DNA from: Melanopsichium pennsylvanicum
Taxonomy: Eukaryota; Basidiomycota; Ustilaginomycetes; Ustilaginales
Direction: 5' to 3'
NCBI GenBank assembly: GCA_900208305.1
Contig: OAPG01000005.1
Span: 930,001 to 994,000, forward strand
DNA: 64,000 nucleotides
The notes beneath the pieces are model-generated. The model did not search any database, was not told the DNA's origin, and saw nothing but the letters and a program-made list of their open reading frames with translations. Shown here piece after piece: positions 30,968 to 41,518 of the stretch. The number at the start of each line of letters is the position of its first letter. The stretch's first letter is position 1. The translations under genes and the position numbers were made by a program.

Positions 30968-31705
30968 GTAGCTTGTTTCTGCCCATTGATATTCTCGCAG
31001 ATTCCAGCGTCATGCCCCGATAGGTGCCTTGTCGTTCGCAGCATGATTCCGCATAACATCGTGATCCCGTTTGAGTACGAGTTCTTTTCCCTTGATACAG
31101 TCATTTGGCTTTACCCTCGCATCGCAGAAGGTGTGGGCCGAACACCATCTTTAAATTTCTTCCAATACTTGTTGAGCATCGGCAATGTTTAGCGCCTAGC
31201 TTTCTCAATGAACAATGTCTAAGCTTGTTTTGCAGTAGTGGAAGGCGAAGTTGGGGCTGTGCGAGCTTACAAATGAACACAGGTTCCTGAGAGGCTCCTG
31301 AGAGGCTGGATCGGGAGGGGAGCGGCCGGTCACCGGGAAAGGTTCAGATTAGCAGCTGGGTCGGCTTGGTCCGAAAAGATTGTCGGTGGTGTATGAAGAG
31401 GCGAATCAGAAGATGAGTGGATCGGGTTGGCGTTTCATCTGACATTACTCTTCAATGTTGAGCGCAGCTCGGCAGAACTGGTGTAACACTCACTATACAC
31501 GCTGAGTCGGTGAATTTGAAAGCTAACGAAGCAAAGAGGATACACGATAAGTACAGAAGCCACGCGAACCAAGAGCAAGTAAAGGAGGGTGAAACCACGA
31601 GAAATACGGATGAGACCCTGCCGTAGATGCAACAACCTATTGGATCGTACCGGGAGCAGTGACCATGCACCTGCACTGTTTATACACTACAGTAAGCGGC
31701 ACTCT

Positions 31706-31747
<42 letters not shown>

Positions 31748-32798
31748 GCTTTCGGGATTGGATCGGGCGAGGTCGCGCCGAAGCACACTGACATCCAACA
31801 CATTGAACGAAGGAAGGCAAATTAGAAGAAAAACCATGCGGAATTCAACGAAACACATCGGCTTAATTACGCTCGCCCCGAAAGAACCAAAAGAATGACC
31901 ATCTCGAGCTCAAGCTTTGAGGAACATGAATACTGTAGTGTAGCATTGAAGGCGGCCTGAGCAACTCGTTAGTTTCGGCGAAAGAGGTGCCTTTATGAAG
32001 GGAAAAGGTCGAAGCTAAGTCTGAGCTTGAGCTCTGTCAAGAAAGAAAGACCGGAAGACCCGATCATGTCCATGGACCACCATCAACTGCGGACATGCTC
32101 AGTAGACCAACACAGGGTCACGAGCGCACGGGGCTGCCGCTATCCTCTCAAAGAAGCAAAGGAATTAGGGAAAAGGAAAGTGACACGTTTCATGGTCATG
32201 GCTCTCCTCGCTTGATTGTGGCTATACCCGAGGAACAGACCAACCCCCCACGCCGAGGGTGTGTATGCAATGTCCCTGCCCCCTCTCACGTGTCTCTTTC
32301 CTCGACTGAGCCACACCTACTGTAGCCAGCTGCCATCTGTGCATGTAATTCAAGGTGAGTGTGTCTGCCAGTTGCCATCACCGGACGGCATTCCGCCGAA
32401 CCTTTCAAAGCTTCAGCTGTAGTAGGGTAATTTACAAAGCAGTACAGGCTCAACTCTTTTCTTGTGTTCCCTCTGTGTGTCCGTCCACCTAGCGTCGTCA
32501 GCGTCGACACAGAGTGTTTGTTCGTGTATTGTCTTTTACACCATCGTCATCACCATCATCACCATTTCCTCCAACGCTACCAAGTCTTTCTGATTTAGCG
32601 TCAGCTACAGATTGGCACATTCGAACGATCGCGTCTCTCCACTTTTCTTTTGTTCTTTCTGAATTTCGGTTGGTGCGTAAGTTGTTTGCTCCCGCCTCCT
32701 GCCTCTCGCTCGCCCGCTCAGGCCCTCGCTTCGGTTTGGTCAAACGATTTGCTCACCTTCATTCCTCCTGCTTTCCGCCCACCATCAAACGCTTGCAG
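30968..32798. other. intergenic with T39 run, before the aminopeptidase
   Basis: No supported gene. Contents: an 11-base direct repeat TCCTGAGAGGC in tandem (31285-31306), a run of 39 T (31708-31746), and from about 32500 a CT-rich leader in front of the aminopeptidase. The frame that includes the proposed first exon is open back to 32514, but the upstream part has no ATG-based support. Confidence 0.65.
31708..31746. repeat. T39 homopolymer
   Basis: Uninterrupted run of T, the longest homopolymer in the window. It could be the copied poly(A) tail of a retroposed RNA on the minus strand, but I see no coding remnant beside it. Confidence 0.95.
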
Positions 32799-35700
32799 AT
32801 GAAACCGCTCTTGTCTCCTCTGTACCTCCGAGCTCCCGTAGCTCTGCGTTCCGTCAACAGTACTCCTCGTCGATTCCCAATCAAGACCGGTAATTTTTTC
32901 TTACAGAGTTCCGCGCTCGTACGTCCTTCTGTTTCCGACCAACTTTCAAAGGTATGCAACATTACCCATCGTCTTCTGCAACCAGTATCAATATCTCCCC
33001 ATAGCTTGATATTTTGAGGCAAACAAGCACTGCCACCGCTCATTTCGCTCATGCTCAGAAGCGCTCACCTTATTCTCGCAATTTCTCTCTTTGCTGCAAT
33101 CCTGGCAAACCTTTTAAATTTCAAACCTCAACGTAACATCTGGCAGTCGCTTCGGTCAGCTTCCTGCTACACATCCTTCCGAAACCACGCAACGTGCACA
33201 CTTGCCGATCCCTCCTTTGCCTCTGTTTCTTCCGCCATGACTGACGCAACCGACAGTTCCAAGTGGTTCCGTTTGCCCCGTAACGTGGTTCCTACCCATT
33301 ACGATATCACCCTCAAGTCCGATCTCGAGGCTCTTCGATTTTCTGGTACCGCCACGATCGACCTCGATGTCCTAGAAGACACTAAGGAGATCGTCTTCAA
33401 CGCTGCTGCCAAGCTCCACCTCAGTAAGTCGCTTGTCCTCAGCCAAGCTCTCAAGACCGACAGCAAAAGCGTCGTTGCGCTTGACATTGACACCAAGCAT
33501 GAGCGAGCTACCGCCAAGCTCCCCAACGTCTTGCCTAAGGGCAGCAAGGCTCAGCTCGTCGTCGCCTTTGCCAGCGACATTGACAACAGCATGATGGGAT
33601 ACTACCGCTCCACTTGGGAGCACGAGGGCAACAAGGGCTATTACGCTTTGACTCAGTTCGAGCCCACTGCTGCCCGCCGTGCCATCCCTACTTGGGATGA
33701 GCCTAATCTCAAGGCGACCTACACTTTTAGGATGATTCATCGCAAAGAGACCACCGCTCTCGCCAACATGAACGTTGTCAGCACAAAGGACATTTCCCAG
33801 GTCGAGCAGGACAAGATCCTGCGTGCTGCTGAGCTTGGCCTTGACGAGGCTTCGCTCTCCAAGACCCAGGGCAAGACCGAAGGAACGACTGAGGGTAGCA
33901 CCAAAGTCCCCTCCACTGCCTCCAACGACTGGACCCTTACCGAGTTTGCCACTACTCCCAAAGTATCAACCTACCTGGTCGCATGGGCTAACGGGCCCTT
34001 TGTCAGCCTGGAAAGCAGCTACACCAGCCCTCTCACTGGCAAGGTCATTCCGATGAAGGTCTACACAACCCCCGAGTACATTCACCAGGCTCAGTACGCC
34101 CTCGATGTTAAGGTCAAGGTTCTTCCCGAGTACGAGCGCGTGTTCGACGTCGCTTACCCTTTGCCCAAGCTCGACACCCTCGTCGCCTCCGATTTCGATG
34201 CTGGCGCCATGGAGAACTGGGGTCTCATCACTGGTCGTACCTCCGTCTATCTGTACGATGACGAGAAATCCGGTCTTCAAGGCCAGAAGCGAACTGCTTC
34301 TGTCCAGTCGCACGAAGTTGCTCACCAGTGGTTCGGAAACATCGCCACTCTGGACTGGTGGGACAACCTCTGGCTCAATGAGGCCTTCGCTACCCTGATG
34401 GGTGAGGTCGTCATTCTGGACCGATGCTTCCCGGAATGGGAGTCGGCAAGTGAGTTCATCAACACTCATCTCGACCGAGCTCTCGACCTTGACGGAAAGC
34501 GTTCGTCTCACCCCATCGAGGTGCCCCTCCAGGGAGAGAATGTTGAAGATGCCATCAACCAGGTGTTCGATGCTATCTCTTACTCCAAGGGTGCTTCGGT
34601 CCTTCGCATGTTGAGCAACATGATTGGCGAGGACGTGTTCCTCAAGGGTGTCTCGATCTACCTCAAAAAGCATCTCTACGCCAACGCTGTCACCAAGGAT
34701 CTTTGGAACGGTATCAGCGAGTCGTCCGGCAAAGACATTGCTTCCATCATGCAGAATTGGATTTTGCAGCAAGGTTTCCCCGTCCTCACCGTTGCCGAGG
34801 AAGCTGATGGTTTGCGTATCACACAGAACCGATTCCTTTCCACTGGCGATCCCGCCCCTGAAGAGGATGAGACCCTCTGGTACGTTCCTCTCATGCTCAA
34901 GACCATCGGAAAGGATGGTAAGGTCACTGTCGACCGCGGCGCATTCCTCAAGTCCGAGCGCGAGGTCAAGATCCCCCTCGAAAACGTCCAGGACACTACT
35001 TACAAGCTCAACGCCGAGACCATCGGTGTCTACCGTGTGGCCTATTCGCCCGAGCGTCTTGCCAAGCTCGGAGAAGAGGCAGCCAAGGAGAAGTCGGCTT
35101 TCTCGCTTGAAGACCGTGTCGGCCTCGTTTCGGACGCTTTCACCCTTGCCTCTGCAGGCTACGGTAAGACCTCGGGCGGACTCTCCCTTCTCAAGGCGCT
35201 TCGCAACGACCCAACCTACCTTGTCAACTCGGCTTCCAGCCTCAACATCGGCACCTTGAGCTCTGCGTGGTGGGAGCAGGACCCCAAGGTGCAGAACGCG
35301 ATCAAGAAGTTGCGTGCTGACATCTTCGGTCCCACCGCTAAGAAGCTTGGTTTCGAATTCGGCCCGAACGACTCGCCCGACCTTAAGCAATTGCGCGCGG
35401 TTGCCATCTCGGCTGCTGCCAATGGCGAGGATGAGTGGACTTTAAGCGAGATCAAGAAGAGGTTCGACCACACGGTAGCCACCGGTGATGACTCTCAGAT
35501 TCACCCAGACTTGCTTCGCACCGTGTTCTCCCGTGCTGTTGAGCACGGTGGCGAGAAGGAGTACGAGGCGGTCTTGGCTATCTACAGGAAACCTCAGACG
35601 CCTACTCACAAGATCGCTGCCATGCTTGCTCTCGGTGCACCCACTGAGGCCAAGCTCTTGGACAGGACTGTCGAGTTCTTGTACAGTAACGAGGTCAAGG

Positions 35701-36032
35701 AGCAGGACTTTATGTACTTCTTCGCTGCGCTCTCTGGCAACCCCAAGGGACGCAGGATCATTTGGGAGGCTACCAAGGCCAGGTGGGATGTTCTGTCCAA
35801 GAGGTTCGCAGGCAATTTCTCGCTTAGCAGGCTTATCGAGTACTCCTTTAGCGCTTTCAGCAGCGAAAAGGATGCACAGGATGTGGAGGACTTTTTCAAG
35901 GGCAAGGACACGGCCAAGTTCAGCATGGGCTTGAGCCAGGGCTTGGATGCTGTCAGGTCAAAAGCCAGATGGGTCGAGAGAGATTCCAAGGATGTCGAAG
36001 AATGGTTGAAGAGTAATGGCTACCTTGCTTAA
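32799..36032 (+). CDS. M1-family zinc aminopeptidase, two exons
   Basis: Puromycin-sensitive-type aminopeptidase (yeast Aap1/Ape2 relatives) that trims N-terminal residues from peptides. Proposed exon 1 is 32799-32951 (51 codons, MKPLLSPLYLRAPVALRSV), donor GTATGC, intron of 195 nt with a CTCAAC branch-like site and GGCAG acceptor, exon 2 from 33147, phase 0. This gives 1012 aa with an Arg/Ser-rich presequence and no early acidic residues. Without splicing, the frame would start at 33051 (MLRSAHLILAISLF). An internal Met, MTDATDSSKWFRLP, marks the start of the conserved core and could give a cytosolic form. Motifs: GAMENWG (~404-410) for substrate N-terminus binding, HEVAHQWFGN (~440-449) with the zinc ligands, and WLNEAFA with the third ligand. 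The ERAP-like C-terminal domain is complete. Enzyme family is certain; exon 1 is likely. Confidence 0.93.
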
Positions 36033-36669
36033 GCGAAGGAGAAAAAGAAGAAAAACTTGTTGATGCTTTTTTGATACAACGAAATGCTACGAGATTGAAA
36101 TCATTGCTGTTGGAAGGTTAGTTTGAGGAACGCTGTCTGTGTGAAATGATTGATAGGCAAATGAGAACGACCCGGCGAAAAAGTTTCTTTTTGTTTTTAG
36201 GCAAAGTGATGCAGCTGTGAAAGCCGAAAAGGTGATGCGGTCTTGACAACTTAGCGGGTTGATGCGCATTTTCAAGAGCGGCTGCAATAGCCTATCGATG
36301 AGAGTTGATTGTCAGGGTTAAAAATGGGTAGGAAGAGAGTGATTTGAAGTGGTTGCGGGAATGGGGACCAAGATCATGACCTAAAGAGTGATTTTTGGTC
36401 TTCACGAACTTGACACTATATTACACATGAAAGAGGTATATGTATGGGAATGAAGAATGAAAGTAGATAAGGATGTAATGAAGAAGAGATGGTTTAGTGA
36501 AGTATGTAGCTATGAGAGTTGGAGGGAATTTTGAAGGAGAGGGAGAGAGGAAGAGAGGACCTGCGAATTTGGAGTGCATTTTTAGCTCTTTTCTTTGCGA
36601 GGGATGCACTTTTCATCAACTTCCTCCATTTTATAGCAAATCACATCGGCTTTACACTTTGTACCCCTA
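36033..36669. other. convergent 3' region
   Basis: Lies between the aminopeptidase stop and the stop of the first small secreted protein. AT-rich, with short open frames only; nothing recognisable. Confidence 0.65.
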
Positions 36670-37349
36670 TCAAAAGCCTCTTTCAAAGACTAGATTGAAG
36701 TTCCAAAATTCAACAAGATTTCCCTTTTTGGTTAGCAATCCACCTCGAAATCAAAAAAAAAAAAAGGTTTTGAAACAAAAGTTACACTTACGGAACCAAC
36801 AGATTCAACGTTCATAGAACCTTGTTTGAGATAATACACTTTGAAAGTATTGACAAATTCTCCATGGGTTACGTAGTTATAGATAATATTGAATATGCGG
36901 TCAACATGACATACGTAGAGCTTGGGTGATTGGTCGATTTGGATATCTTTGGACAAATAATGATCGGGTGATTTGCACCTAGGTGACGTAACCGCTGTTC
37001 GTATTTATAAAGTAATTTCACAGAGAGAATAGCAAGAGAGAGAGAGAGAGAGAGACACGAAAGGTAGAGGGAAGGGGTGGCAGACTGGGGTTAGTGCTTG
37101 GTAGGGAGAAAAAAAAGGAGAAGGCGGGGGGGGGGGGGGGCACGTTGGATGTGAAGGCTTACCGCAAGCAAATTGATTAGGCTTCTCCATGCCATCACCC
37201 CTTGCAGAAGGAAAAGAAAAAGGGTCAATCGCATTGAGCCCGCTATTCTTGTCTTTCCCACCCTCGGCTTCAATTTCGAATTGCCAGGCGTTGGCGGCCC
37301 CCATCGCGAGGGCTGCGAAAAGTACAAGGTGAGAGGGCTTCAGCAACAT
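36670..37349 (-). CDS. small secreted protein, three exons (candidate effector A)
   Basis: Spliced model: exon 1 37163-37349, intron 36995-37162 (GTAAGC...ACAG), exon 2 36792-36994, intron 36724-36791 (GTAAGT, branch GCTAAC, AAAAAG), exon 3 36670-36723. The reading frame is kept through both joins and gives 147 aa. Residues 1-21 (MLLKPSHLVLFAALAMGAANA) are a clear secretion signal. The mature part is small with cysteines at 62, 69 and 91 and an aromatic C-terminal half. Intron 1 is phase 1 directly behind the Cys62 codon, exactly like the neighbouring secreted gene at 38566-39347; both also share a C-x(4-6)-C pair followed by DQS and another Cys. No known domain is recognised. In a smut fungus such genes are often host-interaction effectors, which is inference. 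The first acceptor is the weakest point; an alternative one (CCTAG, 14 nt downstream) changes the frame. Confidence 0.58.
37126..37140. repeat. G15 run inside intron 1 of candidate effector A
   Basis: Fifteen G on the plus strand (C on the transcribed sense). Together with an AG tract at about 37035-37053 it fills the first intron of the small secreted gene. Such tracts are prone to length change. Confidence 0.9.
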
Positions 37350-38565
37350 GTTGATGAGATTCGAAGTAGAAGTCTTGTTTGGAGTAAGAGAGACAGATGA
37401 GTTGCTGAGTCGATTGGTGAAAGAAGCTAAGAGGGGGGTCAGGGATTTGAGAGGTACTTATCCCTTGCCCGCAATGCCTGTACATTTCAGGACGGCCGTG
37501 TCCACCGAAGCGATGGCTTTCGATTCGTTCTCATTCGGAAGCACTGTCAACGAGTACTGTATGCGAAGCATCAGGGATGAAAGAGCGCCAGAGCACACGC
37601 AAACCATTCAGGGGAATGCTACAAATTCATACTGTGGCTTGTGTGAAAATGAGGCTGACATGATGCAAGATTTGATGCATCCAATATGCCGAGAAATGAA
37701 GCACAAACTTGAGTGGGTGCGGACGATGAGTTCAAGAGAGCACCGAATACATTTGGTCGGTGTCGCTTAGGGACAAGGATGAGATGACACAAATGCAGCA
37801 AAAGTGTCGGCACCGTGGGAAGAAAATGCAGGTAGTGTCTATTGTCCTTCTCCACCAGAGACTTTATGTCAGGAGCGCGATATGTCATGTTACTTGACCT
37901 GGTTTTTGCCGGTACTGTGATATGACAAGTAAGTATGGTTGTAGATGAGGTCGGCAATAGCGACGAGCTGCCCGCTCAACACGCGTGGCGACAACACGAG
38001 GAGAGACTTGACTGCAACTTTATGATCCTTGTCAAGATCTCTGCGATACCCGGTCAATTGTCAAGGGTAGGTGCCCAGTACAGATGCATCCTTGCTTTGA
38101 GCGGGATCGTTGAGTATCCTCGAGTCGATCCCACCACTTGCTGCAGTAAAACCCCCTCTCATCAACGCTCGCAATTTGCCGCAATGAAGTCGGTCCCTCC
38201 TTTTTTACCGAATGGTTGACGAAGTTTGCGCGTGTTAGACACACCCAGAGGCTGGAGAGAACGACACAAGGGCCGCTTTCTTCGCTAAGTTTTAGAGATC
38301 TACTTTCCTCTTGTTCAAATTCACAATCACATTCACATTCTACGCCTTTGTATCTACTCAAACCTTGTCACAATGTTTTCCTTGAAAGCCTCCACGTTCC
38401 TCTTCTTTGCGAATCTTACTGTATGATAACAATCTCAGACTCAAACTTTGAGAGACCATTGCGACTTGCGGAATATCATCACAGAGCAAAAGAAAACGAT
38501 TGAAGTTGGTAGAAAAGACAGAAATTCGACCCCGAATTACACAAAGTATCACCACCCAAGCTTCT
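37350..38565. other. spacer between the two secreted-protein genes
   Basis: No supported gene. Several open frames of 90-140 codons exist on both strands, without signal peptide, motif or codon bias. At 38373-38420 a plus-strand ATG opens a 16-codon stretch that resembles a secretion signal (MFSLKASTFLFFANLT) and ends at a GTATGA sequence; this may be an orphan first exon. Confidence 0.6.
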
Positions 38566-39347
38566 CTATCGGTACAAATTAGGGTCATCCAGTGGCACGG
38601 ATTCAGCATTGCTACCATCCTCCTTTCTTGGCTTGGTCAACTTTTTCTGCATCATTGGTTTCACTTCTGTCTTTGATTTGTTCTCCTGTTCCATCGTGTA
38701 CCACCTGTTTGAATCGGTTGCAGCACCAGCACCAGAACCAGAACCAGTATTGACTTCCAGCGTCGTGAACTTTCCTTCGACACTTGGTCGTGCTACGCAC
38801 TTTTGTGCTGAAGTCGGCCAACAGTCGCTCACGAACCCTGCTGAACATTTCGACAAAGTGCCAAGTGCAGAGTCAAGGTATTTTTCGATCCAGTAAACAT
38901 CGGGTACTGTGGAACTTGCATCCCAAACTTGCTGTTGAAGCCCACTGTTATCCGTGATGGATACCAGAGCGAGCTGATAATCACCTTCAGTTGGAATCGT
39001 TTGGGTAGAACTAGAACATTGAGAAAAACTTATACCTTTTGATTGATCAGAGATTTGTTGGGTTCGGATGCATTTTGGAAGTGCTAACAAGACCCGAAAA
39101 CAATTAACCAACCGATAATGTGGATTTAGAGGGAATGGATGGTTAGTAAAATTGACCACATGTGGTCAAAGATGCGAAGAATCCAAGGACGAAGGGGAGA
39201 AGAGTAGACAATGATGGTGAGAATGGAATTCGACTCACTGCAAACAGCAATATTATGACCGGGATTGTGAGAATCAGAAGTGGCTGCCCCAAAACCCGAT
39301 CCGCTCAGTACTACTGCTACTATGAATAGGGTGAAAAGCGTGTACAT
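38566..39347 (-). CDS. small secreted protein, two exons (candidate effector B)
   Basis: Exon 1 39239-39347, GTGAGT donor, 155-nt intron, GTTAG acceptor, exon 2 38566-39083; the phase-1 join is exact and gives 208 aa. MYTLFTLFIVAVVLSGSGFG is a secretion signal; an ATG-less extension and a Met eight codons upstream exist. The mature part has cysteines at 36 and 41 (C-TLPK-C), 60, and three more in SKCSAGFVSDCWPTSAQKC. A GDYQLALVSITDNSG stretch looks like beta structure. The last 50 residues are charged and probably disordered. Intron position (behind the first Cys codon, phase 1) and the C..[KR]C..DQS..C pattern match the neighbouring gene at 36670-37349, so the two look like paralogues. No known family recognised; a Mig-type smut effector is conceivable. 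Function is unknown. Confidence 0.75.
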
Positions 39348-40435
39348 TGCGTTGTTCTTCTTTTTCTGCACCTTTGTTGTGTTCCACCAGAGATGTTGAG
39401 TGAGGGATATTATGTTGATATACTGAAGATAGATGCAAGATAGAGGTTAAGTTGATTAGATAGGATACGATGAGAGAGACGTTGGACTCGGTTTTTGGTC
39501 ACTTGGCATTGTGATGTTCGCCACTGATCCATTCGACACATGACCTTATATCCATACAGGGAGGTGAGCTGACAAGGTGAAAAAAGGTCATGAATGTCAC
39601 AAGAAACAAGAAATGAAGTCAATCTTTTTTCTTTTGCGCCCGCAGTGGGTCGAACATGGCAGTTGTATACAATCGTGGGAAACTCTAGGTGTGCCACTTT
39701 ACCTTTCCCAATAAGATCTCTACAAAATCAACGAGAAGCCTAGACCGCCCCGTCAAATTCTCATTACAGTACGACACAACCAAGTATTGACTTGACTGTA
39801 CTAATCATCGTTACGGATGTAACAACGCCACATGAACGCCTAAGGAGCAGCTAACAACCTTGCAGAAACGCCAATAGCTCAGCTGACAACATCCCTTTCG
39901 TCCTTGTGATAGAGTAGGTACCTGTAAAGACATGTTTGCATAGAGCTCATACTGTACTTCTCCTTCGCATGTGTTATTTAAAGGCAAAGCTTGTGGGTGA
40001 CGCCATTTTCATCTTGATGCAGCCACTCCTCGCCGACCAGATCAAGTTTTGGACCGTCTTTGCCGAACTTTGCATCAAAGTGGGCATGCTTGAGTCAACC
40101 CCACGTGGTTGCCTGGTTACGCATGAACAGACACGGCACTCCTTTCGAGGACGGCGAAACATGAGTAAACGCTTCTGTTACTTTGTGTAGATACAATCGC
40201 ATTATTCAATAGTATGATACTGATGTGGGAGGCAATGCTGAAAACAAGTGCTGAAACGACTAAAAGCCTCCCAAGCGGATTGGCAAAAGTTGGGTAAAAA
40301 CCGAGTCCTACCTTTGAACCAGTCACATGACGGGCAAATTGGTACGAGGACCGCCTTCACGAGCGATTTTCACGCTCTGTCGGTCTCGAAGCTGAACCCG
40401 TCCATGACGTCTGCTTCGCCTATGCTTCAAAGAGT
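39348..40435. other. intergenic, nothing recognised
   Basis: Promoter side of candidate effector B and 3' side of the next minus-strand gene. Open frames are short and without motifs. No repeat or RNA gene seen. Confidence 0.65.
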
Positions 40436-41518
40436 TTATCTTCGGCCTCGGCTCTCCTCGCCATCGTCGCCCTCCTTCATATCTTCCACCTTTGGTAGTC
40501 CCATGTTGCGTGGCGCGGGACTGGCGGTCCTACTACCGTCTCTGCTTGTCGCCCTGGACCTCGACCTACTTGCCGACCTCTGAGCCGGAATGATACCATT
40601 CGGGTACGCACTGTTATTGTGCACGGCTTCATCGTACTCTCTCTTCCTCTCGGACTCGAGCTGTTGTGAAAACTGTTTTTGCTTTTTACTAGTCTGACCT
40701 GCTTGAAGGAAAAGACTGTCCCAGGTGGAGGGTTTGACATGGGCCTGGAGCTCGTCGAGCTTTTCGTCGGTGGTAAACGTCAAGTAGTACTCGCGGTGGG
40801 TGTCGATCGCAGCAAACAGCGATGCGACTAGATAAGGGACCGAAAGATTCGATGGAAGGGAGGTGATAGCGGCATCAAAGTGAGCAACTGTAGCATGAAC
40901 ACCCTTGATCAGTTCTACGAGGGTAGACTTTTGACCGTCGGAATTGCGACGCAATTCAACGTTGAGTGCTTTGAGAGAGCCCTTGATGTAGACGTCGTCG
41001 CTGTTTGATGTGCCAGCCGCAGATGTGGATGGAGAGGTGGTGGAATTGGACGTTGGACGTTCGAGATAATACTTGGATTTGAACAGACCTTTGGTGGAGA
41101 TTTTTGTGCACTTGCCAAAGCTGCCATCTTGCTGCAGTTCGATCACTTGGTAAGTGGAGGATGCGACATGCTTACGTACGGCGAAAGGAGTAGTATTGTC
41201 AGCAGAGACCAAAAGTTTGATGGGGGAAGTGAAGACCTCGTTTGCGCTTCCGACCAGATTTTGGTAGAGCGAGTTGTCAAAGGTACTCTCTCGCGAATAC
41301 TCTAACTGGACGAGCTGGAATACTACGCGTTGATCGGCAGCATTGTCGACAAAGAGAATTGGATCGCGCTTGCGTTCGAGATTCTTGACATTGAGCGAGC
41401 AAGGAAGCTCGTAAGGGAAAGGAGTGGTAGTCGTGGAGGCCTGATAGGAAGGGATGGTTTCAAGTGTGGTTGTGCTGTGTGTGTAGACGGGGAGGTCAGT
41501 TTCTACTTTGGAGTCCAT
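40436..41518 (-). CDS. unrecognised 360-aa protein with Arg/Ser-rich tail
   Basis: A clean single-exon gene starting MDSKVETDLPVY. Residues ~35-155 look like one folded, strand-rich domain (RDPILFVDNAADQRVVFQLV, SPIKLLVSADNTTPFAVRKH, TYQVIELQQDGSFGKCTK). After a Ser/Thr linker a second part (~180-285) continues with KGSLKALNVELRR, HATVAHFDAAITSLP and a TYLTFTTDE-like strand plus helices. The last ~60 residues are polar and basic with RS dipeptides (SASRSRSRATSRDGSRTASP), a possible phosphorylation target. No signal peptide, membrane segment or catalytic motif is visible. The order of strands faintly recalls Tubby/LURP-like folds, but I would not name it on that basis. Confidence 0.82.
   Translation of the reverse strand: MDSKVETDLPVYTHSTTTLETIPSYQASTTTTPFPYELPCSLNVKNLERKRDPILFVDNAADQRVVFQLVQLEYSRESTFDNSLYQNLVGSANEVFTSPIKLLVSADNTTPFAVRKHVASSTYQVIELQQDGSFGKCTKISTKGLFKSKYYLERPTSNSTTSPSTSAAGTSNSDDVYIKGSLKALNVELRRNSDGQKSTLVELIKGVHATVAHFDAAITSLPSNLSVPYLVASLFAAIDTHREYYLTFTTDEKLDELQAHVKPSTWDSLFLQAGQTSKKQKQFSQQLESERKREYDEAVHNNSAYPNGIIPAQRSASRSRSRATSRDGSRTASPAPRNMGLPKVEDMKEGDDGEESRGRR

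Noticed and set aside
33051..33146. Hydrophobic N-terminus MLRSAHLILAISLF as the aminopeptidase start
   Set aside because: The spliced exon 1 keeps the frame and gives a better presequence; the hydrophobic part lies in the intron. Kept as an alternative.
37348..37957. Frames of 112-140 codons on both strands between the secreted genes
   Set aside because: No signal peptide or motif, overlapping each other, codon use unlike the real genes.
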